Shown: in pieces, positions 27,434-36,235 of the stretch
How positions within the stretch are numbered: the first letter of the stretch is position 1
Layout: every line of letters starts with the position of its first letter
Assembly (NCBI GenBank): GCA_021805565.1
Contig: JAJZFA010000064.1
Coordinates: 1-64,000, forward strand
DNA: 64,000 nucleotides
Reading direction: 5' to 3'
Origin: Pseudomonadota bacterium
GTDB taxonomy: Bacteria; Pseudomonadota; Alphaproteobacteria; Acetobacterales; Acetobacteraceae
The notes under the pieces: model-generated
Told to the model about the DNA's origin: nothing
Databases searched by the model: none
Seen by the model: the letters and a program-made list of their open reading frames with translations, nothing else
Position numbers and translations under genes: made by a program

Positions 27434-30286
27434 ATGACCCCTGCCGACTTCATCGCAAAATGGACTGCAAGTACCCGCAATGAGCGCGCGGCGTGCCAGG
27501 AACATTTCATCGACCTGTGCCGGCTTCTGGATGAACCCACGCCGGGGACCGATCCAACCGGCGAACACTACGCATTCGAGAAGGGCGCGACGAAATTCAC
27601 CGGCGACGGTGGCTGGGCCGATGTCTGGAAGCGCGGCTGCTTTGCCTGGGAATACAAGAAAAAGCGCGGCGACCTGAACGCTGCGCATCGTCAGTTGCTG
27701 CTGTACGCCGGGCCGCTTGGGAACCCGCCACTGCTGATCGTGTGCGACATCGCGCGCTTTGTCATCCGGACCAACTGGACCAACGCGGTCACCGAGACGC
27801 ATGAGATCGCGCTGGCGGAACTGGCGGACCCGTTGCGGTTGCGGCTGCTGAAATGGGCGTTCTCCGACCCGGACAAATTGCGCCCAACCCGCACCCGGCA
27901 AGCGCTGACCGAACAAGCCGCCACCGACTTCGCCGAACTGGCTCGGCGGTTGAGGGACCGTGGGCACGATCCGCTGGCGGTGGCGCATTTCGTCAACCGG
28001 CTGGTGTTCTGCATGTTCGCCAACAATGTCGGGCTGCTGCCACAGGGGCTGTTCGGCGACTTGCTGAAGCTCTGCAAGCGACGTTGGCCGCGGTCCGCGG
28101 AATATACCGGCAAGCTGTTCGCGGCGATGGCGAAGAACGGCGGCGAGATTGGGTTTATCGACGTGCCCTGGTTCAACGGCGGGCTGTTCGAGGATTCGAC
28201 GACACTGCCGCTGATCGAAAAGGATATCAATCTGTTGATCGAGTTGACTGAACTCGACTGGGGCGAAATCGATCCTTCCATTTTGGGTACGCTGTTCGAG
28301 CGTGGTCTTGATCCCGATAAGCGCAGCCAGCTAGGCGCGCACTACACCGACCGAGCGAAAATTGAGATGCTGATCGACCCCGTGATCCGTCGTCCGCTAT
28401 TGGCGGAATGGGCGTCGGTGCGTGAGCAGATCGAAGCCGCCCTGGCGGCGTCGGCGCGGCGGAAGGACCGTGGGAAAGGGACGGCGCAGGCGCTGTATCG
28501 TGGCTTCCTGGAGCGTTTGCGGAATTTCCGGGTGCTGGACCCGGCGTGCGGGTCGGGGAATTTTCTGTATCTGAGTTTACAGGCACTGAAGGACCTGGAG
28601 CATCGGGTGACTGTCGAGGTGGAGGCGCTGGGTTTGTCGCGGGAGTTCCCTCGGGTTGGTCCAGAAACGATGTTGGGGATCGAGATCAATCCTTACGCCG
28701 CCGAGTTGGCGCGCGTGTCGGTGTGGATCGGGCATCTTCAGTGGACGCGGCGGCACGGCTATCCCGCACCGTCGAACCCGGTGTTGCAGGTGTTGGACAC
28801 GATCGAGTGCCGGGACGCGGTTCTGACGCCGGATGGGAAGATCGCAGACTGGCCGAAGGCAGATGTGATTGTGGGGAATCCGCCGTTTCTTGGCGATAAG
28901 GAAATGTATGGATTGTTTGGCGAAGACTACACAATGCGCCTGCGCAAGGCGTTTGCCGATGCCCTTCCCGGCGCCTCTAATCTTGTGTGCTATTGGTTCG
29001 AAAATGCTCGTGTTGCCATCGCAAATGGTCGTTGTAAGCGTGCCGGACTGGTCGCCACTCAATCGATCCGCAAGGGGACGAACCGTATCGCTCTCGATCG
29101 CATCGACGAAACCAGCGACATCTACGATGCGTGGTCCGATGAACCTTGGACAGTCGAAGGCGCTGGCGTTCGAGTATCTTTGGTTTGCTTTGCGGAGCGA
29201 GATTCAGGGTTATCAAAGCTGCTGAATGGGCTACCTGTCACAGATATATTTACCGATTTATCGGCCGGAACAGCAAACCTGACTGAAGCACTGTATCTCC
29301 CCGAAAATCGGGGGATTTGCTTCATCGGAACGATGAAGAAGGCCAAACTGGATGTAAGTGAAGACCTTGCCACGGGGTGGTTGGAGCCTGCTGGTAACCC
29401 GAACGAGCGCCCTAACTCAGATGTCCTGTTCCCGTGGATCAACGGTGACGACATCGTTGGGCGCCCGCTGCACCGCTGGGTGATCGATTTTGGGGATATG
29501 AGCGAGACGGTCGCTTCCGAATACGTTGGGCCATTTTCTCATGCGCTGGTTCATGTAAAACCGGTCAGAGAAAAATCGGCCGCACCTGCTGAACGGAAAT
29601 ACTGGTGGCGTCTTGCACGGCGGGCGCCCGCGATGCTTGCAGCCATTCGCTCCCGCCGACGCTTCATCGGTACTCCGCGTCTGGCCAAACACCGCGTGTT
29701 CGTCTGGCTTGCGGCACCCAGCATTCCCGATGGCCAAATCGTTGTCTTCGCGAGAGATGATGATACCTGCCTTGGAATCATGCAAAGTCGCTTCCACGAA
29801 GTATGGTCTCTTCACCTCATGTCTCGTCACGGCGACGGCATTGACGGCGGGCGCCCGCGCTACACACCGAACACGGCGTTCGATACCTTCCCCTTCCCCG
29901 CACGCCTAACCCCCAATCTCCCACCAGAGTCCTACGCCGATAACCGCCACGCCCAGGCCATCGCCGCCGCCGCGCGCGAACTGGTCGAAAAGCGCGACCT
30001 CTGGCTCAACCCACCCGACCTGACCGAGCGCATTCCCGAAGTCGTGCCGGGATACCCCGACCGGATCGTGCCGAAGAATCCCGAGGCCGCCGCGATCCTG
30101 AAAACCCGTACACTCACAAACCTTTACAACACGCGCGGCACGCCGGAGGGCACCTGGCTCGACACCCTTCACCGGTCGCTGGATGAAGCCGTCGCAGCCG
30201 CCTATGGCTGGCCTGCTGATCTGACCGACGACGAAATCCTCGGCCGCTTGCTTGCACTGAACCACGAACGCGCCGGAAAAGCGTGA
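27434..30286 (+). CDS. MmeI-like type IIL restriction-modification enzyme
   Basis: A 950-residue single-chain enzyme that combines cutting and DNA adenine methylation. The N-terminal nuclease has Asp63 and E73-x-K75 in AWEYKKKRGD, with the same D-x9-E-x-K spacing as MmeI. Residues about 120-340 are helical. The methyltransferase has motif I DPACGSGNFLYL (about 369) and motif IV NPPF (about 481). Residues about 600-850 should form the target recognition domain, which decides the DNA sequence bound. No separate methylase or specificity gene is needed or seen. The stop overlaps the hpnK start in GTGA. Being all-in-one fits transfer as a single gene. The recognition sequence is unknown. Confidence 0.88.
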   Translation: MTPADFIAKWTASTRNERAACQEHFIDLCRLLDEPTPGTDPTGEHYAFEKGATKFTGDGGWADVWKRGCFAWEYKKKRGDLNAAHRQLLLYAGPLGNPPLLIVCDIARFVIRTNWTNAVTETHEIALAELADPLRLRLLKWAFSDPDKLRPTRTRQALTEQAATDFAELARRLRDRGHDPLAVAHFVNRLVFCMFANNVGLLPQGLFGDLLKLCKRRWPRSAEYTGKLFAAMAKNGGEIGFIDVPWFNGGLFEDSTTLPLIEKDINLLIELTELDWGEIDPSILGTLFERGLDPDKRSQLGAHYTDRAKIEMLIDPVIRRPLLAEWASVREQIEAALAASARRKDRGKGTAQALYRGFLERLRNFRVLDPACGSGNFLYLSLQALKDLEHRVTVEVEALGLSREFPRVGPETMLGIEINPYAAELARVSVWIGHLQWTRRHGYPAPSNPVLQVLDTIECRDAVLTPDGKIADWPKADVIVGNPPFLGDKEMYGLFGEDYTMRLRKAFADALPGASNLVCYWFENARVAIANGRCKRAGLVATQSIRKGTNRIALDRIDETSDIYDAWSDEPWTVEGAGVRVSLVCFAERDSGLSKLLNGLPVTDIFTDLSAGTANLTEALYLPENRGICFIGTMKKAKLDVSEDLATGWLEPAGNPNERPNSDVLFPWINGDDIVGRPLHRWVIDFGDMSETVASEYVGPFSHALVHVKPVREKSAAPAERKYWWRLARRAPAMLAAIRSRRRFIGTPRLAKHRVFVWLAAPSIPDGQIVVFARDDDTCLGIMQSRFHEVWSLHLMSRHGDGIDGGRPRYTPNTAFDTFPFPARLTPNLPPESYADNRHAQAIAAAARELVEKRDLWLNPPDLTERIPEVVPGYPDRIVPKNPEAAAILKTRTLTNLYNTRGTPEGTWLDTLHRSLDEAVAAAYGWPADLTDDEILGRLLALNHERAGKA

Positions 30287-31077
30287 AAACCGTCACCGTC
30301 TCCGCCGACGATTTCGGTCTGTCGGAAGCCGTCAACGAGGGCGTCGAACGCGCCCACCGCGACGGCATCCTGCAAGCGGCCAGCCTGATGGTCGCGGCAC
30401 CTGCCGCCGCCGATGCCGTCCGCATCGCCCGCGCGAACCCGTCCCTGCGCGTCGGCCTGCATCTGGTGGCGATCGAGGGCCCTGCGATTTTGCCCCACCG
30501 GCTGATTCCCGGCCTGGTGGACAAAACCGGCCAATTTCCCTCCGATCAGCTTCGGCTCGGGCTCAATTACTTCTTCCGTCCGGGCATCCGCCGGCAGCTT
30601 TGGGCGGAAATCGCCGCGCAATTCGCCGGTTTCGCCGCCACGGGCCTGACGCTGGATCATGCCAACGCGCACAAGCACATGCATCTGCATCCGACAGTTG
30701 GCGCAATGTTGCTGCGTGCCGGTGCCGCCCACGGGCTGCGCCGCATTCGCGTCCCGGCCGAACCGCCCGCCGTCATGGCGCGCTGCGGCAGCCCGGCGAC
30801 GTTTGGAAATAAGTTGCTGTACCGGTGGACCGGCGTGCTGCGCCGTCAGGCTCGCATCGCCGGGGTAGTCGCCAACGACCACTGCTTCGGTCTGGCCTGG
30901 AGCGGCCACATGACCGCCAGCCGAGTCCGCTTGCTGCTGGACAATCTGCCGGACGGCGACAGCGAAATTTACTTCCACCCCGCCGCCCGCCGGGATGAGG
31001 TGCTGGGCCGGCTGATGCCGGACTACCAGCACGAGGCGGAACTGGCCGCGTTGCTGGACAATAGCGGGATGACATAG
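30283..31077 (+). CDS. hpnK: Hopanoid biosynthesis protein HpnK (YdjC/ChbG-like deacetylase)
   Basis: A 264-residue carbohydrate-deacetylase-fold protein. SADDFGLSEAVN at the N-terminus holds the metal-binding Asp pair, and HANAHKHMHLHP the histidines; the late IYFHP motif completes the site. HpnK acts in the making of extended hopanoids with sugar head groups, by deacetylating the glucosamine-type intermediate, as inferred for this family. It is usually near hpnI and hpnJ; here it is alone, immediately after the restriction gene, overlapping by four bases, and followed by transposase debris. Confidence 0.88.
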   Translation: MKTVTVSADDFGLSEAVNEGVERAHRDGILQAASLMVAAPAAADAVRIARANPSLRVGLHLVAIEGPAILPHRLIPGLVDKTGQFPSDQLRLGLNYFFRPGIRRQLWAEIAAQFAGFAATGLTLDHANAHKHMHLHPTVGAMLLRAGAAHGLRRIRVPAEPPAVMARCGSPATFGNKLLYRWTGVLRRQARIAGVVANDHCFGLAWSGHMTASRVRLLLDNLPDGDSEIYFHPAARRDEVLGRLMPDYQHEAELAALLDNSGMT

Positions 31078-31099
31078 CATCGGCCACTTCCGTCCGGTC

Positions 31100-31319
31100 T
31101 GTATCCCGATAAATTCATTTGGTTATTTTCTATGACGGTATCGCAACTGTACTGCGTACGAAGAACTACCGATTCTATCGGCGCTTTTTGGAATACTGCC
31201 ACCGAAAACACCTGCATTGATGTGTAGAGCGACGCGTCCAGGTTCAGCCGTTTGCGCACGATAGCCACCAGCACGTAAACCGACACGGCGATCCATATTT
31301 GGGTCTTTCCGGTGTACAT
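31100..31319 (-). pseudogene. IS4-family transposase, C-terminal remnant
   Basis: The minus-strand frame reads KTQIWIAVSVYVLVAIVRKR, then LNLDASLYTSMQVFSV and FQKAPIE, which is the conserved C-terminal end of IS4-type DDE transposases. Its end, NNQMNLSGY, fits the usual NQLNLF-like tail. The N-terminal and catalytic parts are missing, and no intact inverted repeats flank it, so it cannot be active. It directly abuts the hpnK stop. Confidence 0.8.
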
Positions 31320-31322
31320 CGG

Positions 31323-31347
31323 CAGACCCTCCCTCAGGAAGGGTCTG
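31323..31347. repeat. 25-base imperfect palindrome
   Basis: CAGACCCT (31323-31330) and AGGGTCTG (31340-31347) are perfect complements with an inner CCT/AGG pair. It sits at the break point of the transposase remnant and may be an end of the lost element or a later insertion. Confidence 0.45.
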
Positions 31348-31611
31348 GGAAGCCGGCGCCCGGTTCAAGTCGGCATCACCCGGAAACTCCGGAAGGTCCC
31401 GTTATCCTATTGGGTTACCGACGGTTTGTTCGCGGTGACCCGGACAGTAGCGATCCCCGGTAATATCGTTTGCCCAATCCGGAAGGCTGAGTATTTCAAT
31501 TTTTATTCATAACGATACTGGCACGCAACATGCGGACAGGCCTCATTGCCGCTAGCGATGTGACAGCATCTCCGGCGGCGGAGACGGCTGACGCGGGCTC
31601 CCGCCCCAAGA

Positions 31612-32898
31612 TCACGGATCGTTCCGGTACGACCAGAAAGTGGAAAGCGGCAGTGCCACGCGACCCGGCCCGAACGAAAGCACCTGGTCTCCGAGATACA
31701 CGACGAAGGCTGCCCCTCGGTATGCGTGGCCTGGTCCTTCCTTCAGAAACCAATCGACATGACGGAAGTCGTTCCAGTCCACCGTCATCGATGCCTTCAT
31801 CTCGAACAACGCCAACACGCGGCCCGGCGCCTCCGCCACGATATCCACTTCCCGCGGGGCATTGCGCCAGTGGTAAAGTGCCCATTTTCTATCAAGAAAA
31901 GGCAATGACTTCTCAAGCTCGCAGAAGACAAAGCTTTCAAGCAGATGCCCCAATGCTGTCGGAGCGGCGTCAAGGCCGAAGCTGCCGACGTCCTCGCCGC
32001 GCAGCGCCGAAGCACACCCCATATCCATGAAATGGAGCTTGGGGGATCTGACCTCTTTGCGAGCACCCGACGATGTCCAGGCGCCGAGGCGGTGAACAAT
32101 GCCAAGCCGGGAGAGGATATCGAGATACAAGGTGACCGTCTCCCTGCGCGCACCCAGAACGGCGCAAAGGCTGGCGATGTTGAGTTCCTCGGCCGTACGG
32201 TGTGCGAGTTGATTGATCAGCCTGCGTAGCGTGTCCGGCCGCCGTATTTCGGCGACCGGCGCCACATCCCGCTCGACGATGCTGCCGATGTAAGCTTCAT
32301 AGCGTTCCATCCGGTCCGCGCCATCCAACTGCCTGATTTCCGGGAAGCCACCCCGGACCATGAGCGCGATCGCCTCGGCACGGCCGAAGAGGACAGGAGG
32401 CGGTAGCGCCCCGACCAAGGCTGCCGGATCATCGCCGGCCGCATCCAGCAGCGCGCACGATCCGCGGCGCTGGATTTCCGCTGCACTCAGTGGGCGGAGG
32501 GTCAGCGTCGATACCCGGCCAGCCAAGCTATCCAGCGCCTTCGGCGTCGTGAAGATATCCGAGGAACCGGTCAGGACAAATTGCCCAGGCCGGCGGTCCT
32601 GGTCAACGATGCGCTTCAGGGCCAAAATTATCTGTGGCAAGCGCTGCACTTCGTCGATCACGACCGGCAGACCTGCATCCGCGGCCTCTGCGGCGAGGGC
32701 GGACAACTGACCGAAGGGATCCAACGTCAACGCGGACAACAGGCCTTCGTCGTCGAGATTCAGGAAGCGAGCAGTCTGGAGCATATCCCGAACGAGGGTG
32801 GTCTTCCCGGCCTGACGGGGGCCGACGATGTTGATCACCCGGCTGGTCTGGAGGGTTCGGGCCACCTTTCGGGTCAGGTGACGGGGAATCAGGTCCAT
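31612..32898 (-). CDS. AAA_14/DUF4143 ATP-binding protein
   Basis: A 428-residue protein with an N-terminal P-loop domain and a C-terminal DUF4143 domain. Walker A is GPRQAGKTTL (26-35), Walker B VVIDEVQRLP (about 79-88) and the sensor region reads FVLTGSSDIF. The C-terminal part has the nuclease-like EVDIVAEAPGRVLALFEMKAS, in which the acidic and lysine residues of a PD-(D/E)XK-like core are visible (EVD and EMK). Such genes are widespread in accessory regions and are often found singly; their role is unknown. A region rich in A and T (32940-33000) upstream probably holds the promoter. Confidence 0.88.
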   Translation of the reverse strand: MDLIPRHLTRKVARTLQTSRVINIVGPRQAGKTTLVRDMLQTARFLNLDDEGLLSALTLDPFGQLSALAAEAADAGLPVVIDEVQRLPQIILALKRIVDQDRRPGQFVLTGSSDIFTTPKALDSLAGRVSTLTLRPLSAAEIQRRGSCALLDAAGDDPAALVGALPPPVLFGRAEAIALMVRGGFPEIRQLDGADRMERYEAYIGSIVERDVAPVAEIRRPDTLRRLINQLAHRTAEELNIASLCAVLGARRETVTLYLDILSRLGIVHRLGAWTSSGARKEVRSPKLHFMDMGCASALRGEDVGSFGLDAAPTALGHLLESFVFCELEKSLPFLDRKWALYHWRNAPREVDIVAEAPGRVLALFEMKASMTVDWNDFRHVDWFLKEGPGHAYRGAAFVVYLGDQVLSFGPGRVALPLSTFWSYRNDP

Positions 32899-33016
32899 TT
32901 CCAGCCTCTTAGGGAAAAGCGCTATCTGCTACTCAGCCAATGAGAGGCTAGCTATCAAGAAATTACACTATTTCCCATCATAAAAATCCCCTACTGTACA
33001 TAGGTGGCTTTCAAGC

Positions 33017-33290
33017 GTGACATCCCCACTGTGCCTCCTCCCGAAAGGCGTGCCGGCTGGTTCGCCCTTCAGGAAGGGGACCGCCTATCCAGGGACGCTT
33101 GGGTTCCGGGAGGCGCCTGGCGGCATACAGCTGTCCAAAACCATGATGCTCGCAGCGCTAATCGCCGTCATGGACGCCATGCCAGCGAGAGGAGCGGTCA
33201 AGCAAGCCGTACTGGTGGACAATGTGCTTGGTAAAGGGACGGTGGTCGCAAGACGGCCTCTGCTCGGCACAATGGCCGGAATTGCACGGT
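33017..33290 (+). pseudogene. Fragment of a conserved protein, possibly from a defence locus
   Basis: The plus-strand frame contains YPGTLGFREAPGGIQLSKTM followed by MLAALIAVMDAMP and VDNVLGKGTVVARR. These have the pattern of a real N-terminal domain: a conserved GFRE stretch, a helix after TMML and a DNVLGK motif. From memory I associate this pattern with a conserved uncharacterised family next to BREX-like and other defence genes, but I cannot name the family surely. After about 33290 the reading frame no longer resembles a protein, and the usual length (150 residues or more) is lost. Confidence 0.3.
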
Positions 33291-33404
33291 TTTCTCAACA
33301 TCGGCCGAATCGAGGCCAGCACGGGAATCATAGACAATTCAGTGGGTTCACGCCCCCACTGGTAATAGATTCTAACGACAGAAAAAATTCTTAAACGGTA
33401 CCTT

Positions 33405-33455
33405 ATACCAACCCGCTTGAATGACGACTCTTCCGTCATCCAAGCGGGTTGGTAT
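33405..33455. repeat. Perfect long palindrome, terminator or miniature element
   Basis: ATACCAACCCGCTTG (33405-33419) and its exact inverse at 33441-33455 enclose an inner 6-base stem ATGACG/CGTCAT around a 7-base loop; the only mismatch is A33420 with C33440. The 21 paired bases form one of the strongest hairpins in the window. No T-run follows on either side, so it is a poor intrinsic terminator and could be a small mobile palindromic element. It lies downstream of scoB on the minus strand. Confidence 0.7.
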
Positions 33456-33550
33456 CGCGCGCGGGGTTGGCGGGGCGGCCGCGCGCAATATGAAGACTCT
33501 TACCGAACGGCGTTGACCCGCCTATGGGTCAACATCAGGGCCGATTGGCA

Positions 33551-34210
<660 letters not shown>

Positions 34211-34224
34211 ATGTACGGACTCCC

Positions 34225-34962
34225 TTAAGCGCGCTTGCGCACGGTACGTTGCTCGATCCGTTTGTCGATCGAATCCAGTTTAACGATCCGGTTCACGAAG
34301 ATACCCGGCGTAACGATGTGATCCGGGTCGATCTGCCCGGCATCCACCAGATGTTCCACCTGCGCCACGACCATTTCGCCCGCCGTTGCGATCATCGGAT
34401 TGAAATTCCGAGCGGTCTTCCGGTACACCAGATTGCCCTCGGTGTCGGACTTCCAGGCATGCACGATCGACAGATCGGCGCGCAGTCCGCGTTCCTGCAC
34501 ATACAGCCGGCCATCGAATTCCTGCACCGGTTTGCCCTCGGCGATCTGAGTCCCCACGCCGGTCGCGGTATAGAACGCCGGAATGCCCGCCCCGCCGGCT
34601 CGGATGCGTTCAGCCAGCGTGCCCTGCGGGTTGAATTCGATCTCCAGTTCGCCTGCCAGGTACTGCTTCGCGAACGTGGCGTTTTCCCCGACATAGGAAC
34701 TGATCATCTTCCGCACCTGCCGCGTCACCAGCAGCAGCCCCAGCCCGGCATCGTCGATGCCGGCATTGTTGGAGATGATGGTCAGGTTCTTCACGCCGCT
34801 GTCGCGGATCGCCTCGATCAGCGCACTGGGGATGCCGCACAGGCCGAAACCGCCCGACATAATGGTCATGCCGTCGCGCAGCAAACCCGCCAGCGCCGCC
34901 GTCGCGTCCGGGAAAATCTTGTTGACCGCCATGCACGCCCCCAACCTGCAAACCTGCCGCAT
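34225..34962 (-). CDS. scoA: 3-oxoacid CoA-transferase subunit A
   Basis: A 245-residue alpha subunit of the CoA-transferase. It has the glycine-rich CoA-binding loop [15 protein letters not shown] near the N-terminus and the conserved region [17 protein letters not shown] followed by [20 protein letters not shown], in two parts. It starts the two-gene operon with scoB. It catalyses entry of ketone bodies into central metabolism, in the cytoplasm. Confidence 0.93.
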   Translation of the reverse strand: MRQVCRLGACMAVNKIFPDATAALAGLLRDGMTIMSGGFGLCGIPSALIEAIRDSGVKNLTIISNNAGIDDAGLGLLLVTRQVRKMISSYVGENATFAKQYLAGELEIEFNPQGTLAERIRAGGAGIPAFYTATGVGTQIAEGKPVQEFDGRLYVQERGLRADLSIVHAWKSDTEGNLVYRKTARNFNPMIATAGEMVVAQVEHLVDAGQIDPDHIVTPGIFVNRIVKLDSIDKRIEQRTVRKRA

Positions 34963-34982
34963 CTAGCCGAATCCGGGCTGAA

Positions 34983-35885
34983 TCAGCAAGCGCCCCACAG
35001 AAATGTCAGTTCATGCTTGTTGTGGAACAGGTGCAACACCCGCCCGCCGGGGATGGCGGCGAACGCCTCCGCCGCATCGTGATCGGTGGCCCCTTGAAAC
35101 TTGATTGTGCAGACGATATACTGAGCCGCGCCGGCATTGATCCAGCGGCGCACCAGGGTCAACAGGCGATCCGGGTAGGCGATCACGTCGCTGAACAGCC
35201 AGTCCACTGGTTCTGGCGTCAGACCGAACGCACTGTCCTGCCGTTCGGTCACCCCCGGCATTGCCGCGACCCGCGCCGCCAGGGGCGCTTTGTCCACGGC
35301 GGTTACGTCCGCACCCAGCTTCGCCAGAACCCAGGTCCAGCCGCCGGGGGACGCCCCAAGGTCGAGGCATTGCTCCCCCGCCGCCGGCCAGCGCCCGAAT
35401 CGCACCAGCGCCTCCCAAAGTTTCAAATATGCTCTGCTCGGTGGTTCGATGCGATCTTCCTCGAACAGGCAGGCGCCGTTGACGAACGGGCTGGATTTAA
35501 CCGGGCTGGCAAGCAACCGGTCCGGCGCCAACAAGGTCCAGGCACCCAAATGCGACCGGGGCGCGGATTGGGGGAAGATCAGCGGCCGCGCTTTCACCGG
35601 CGGCAACCGCTCCTCGATCAACGCCATGCGGCGATGGTGGGCGGCGCCGTAGGCCCCCCAGTTGCGCTGCATCGCCCGCAGGCTGTCGGCGGCGGATTTG
35701 ACGGTTGGGGCCTCGATTTCCCGCGGGTCCGTCCAGATGTCCTGCGCCCAGGCGGCATGGACAGGGGCGTCCGGCGATAAAGCGAGACGGCCGTGCCATG
35801 CGGCAACCGCAACGCCGCGGCGGCTCAGTTCCTCGACCAACGGGGCATCTAATCCCTCGGCGGCGAGATACGCGGCGCGGATCAT
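34983..35885 (-). CDS. RlmM-like FtsJ-type rRNA 2'-O-methyltransferase
   Basis: A 300-residue protein with an N-terminal THUMP-like region and a C-terminal FtsJ-type methyltransferase domain. CLDLGASPGGWTWVLAKLG is the SAM-binding motif and VDWLFSDVIAYP has the catalytic Asp; the last strands include CTIKFQG with the catalytic lysine. E. coli RlmM methylates the 2'-OH of C2498 in 23S rRNA; a similar role is likely. I start it at 35885 (MIRAAYLAAEG) because conserved sequence begins there; the frame stays open for 51 codons further without homology-like sequence. It lies downstream of scoA's start region on the same strand (about 20 bases). Confidence 0.82.
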   Translation of the reverse strand: MIRAAYLAAEGLDAPLVEELSRRGVAVAAWHGRLALSPDAPVHAAWAQDIWTDPREIEAPTVKSAADSLRAMQRNWGAYGAAHHRRMALIEERLPPVKARPLIFPQSAPRSHLGAWTLLAPDRLLASPVKSSPFVNGACLFEEDRIEPPSRAYLKLWEALVRFGRWPAAGEQCLDLGASPGGWTWVLAKLGADVTAVDKAPLAARVAAMPGVTERQDSAFGLTPEPVDWLFSDVIAYPDRLLTLVRRWINAGAAQYIVCTIKFQGATDHDAAEAFAAIPGGRVLHLFHNKHELTFLWGAC

Positions 35886-36235
35886 CGGGCGTCCCAATTC
35901 GGTGTTCCCAAATCCGATCGGACACCAGCCAGATTGCCTGGGCAAGCCGCGTTGCGGAACGGCAGCGTGTCCAGCGCAAAGATCGCGGTTGCGCCAGTGC
36001 CGCTGCTGGCGGGGGAGTTTATCCCGATCCATATACATTGCATCGGTGCGGTGTCCGGGTTGGGGTGGCGGCGTTGGGGTCCAGTTAAACCATTTCCGGT
36101 ATTTTCGCTGGAGCTGTCTTCGATGAGGGCGAGGATCCGGCTGGCGCGATGAGCGCCGCCAGAATCGCCTGCGGGCTGTTGCCGGGGTAGTTCCGCTGCC
36201 ACACGTGCCAGACGGCGGTGTTCAAACCAGCGCGT
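35886..36235. other. Gap between the rRNA methyltransferase gene and uvrC
   Basis: I see no defendable gene in these 350 bases. Several short frames are open on both strands, as expected at this GC content, but none shows a recognisable pattern. It must contain the promoter of the methyltransferase gene, unless the gene is read through from uvrC. Confidence 0.35.

Larger units (their letters stand above)
31078..31611. other. Gene-poor region with insertion-sequence debris
   Basis: About 530 bases between hpnK and the AAA_14 gene. The left part (31100-31319) is a transposase remnant on the minus strand, followed by a small palindrome at 31323-31347. Nothing in 31350-31611 can be supported as a gene, although it includes an AT-rich stretch around 31490-31510. 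Confidence 0.5.
32899..33550. other. Gene-poor region with a gene fragment and a large palindrome
   Basis: This 650-base region between the AAA_14 gene and the CoA-transferase holds an AT-rich probable promoter on the left, a protein-like fragment on the plus strand (33017-33290) and a perfect palindrome (33405-33455). No intact gene is supported. Confidence 0.5.

Noticed and set aside
27296-27988. N-terminal extension of the aspartic protease frame into the restriction gene
   Set aside because: The extension lacks protein-like features and runs opposite the conserved MmeI-like nuclease region; the signal peptide begins at 27295.
33017-33290. Naming the plus-strand fragment as brxA (DUF1819)
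   Set aside because: The pattern does not match the DUF1819 start I remember (GGL-RES region), so only a general link to defence loci is suggested with low confidence.
35886-36235. Small reading frames between the RlmM-like gene and uvrC
   Set aside because: Several frames are open on both strands as expected from base composition; none shows a conserved pattern or good ribosome site.
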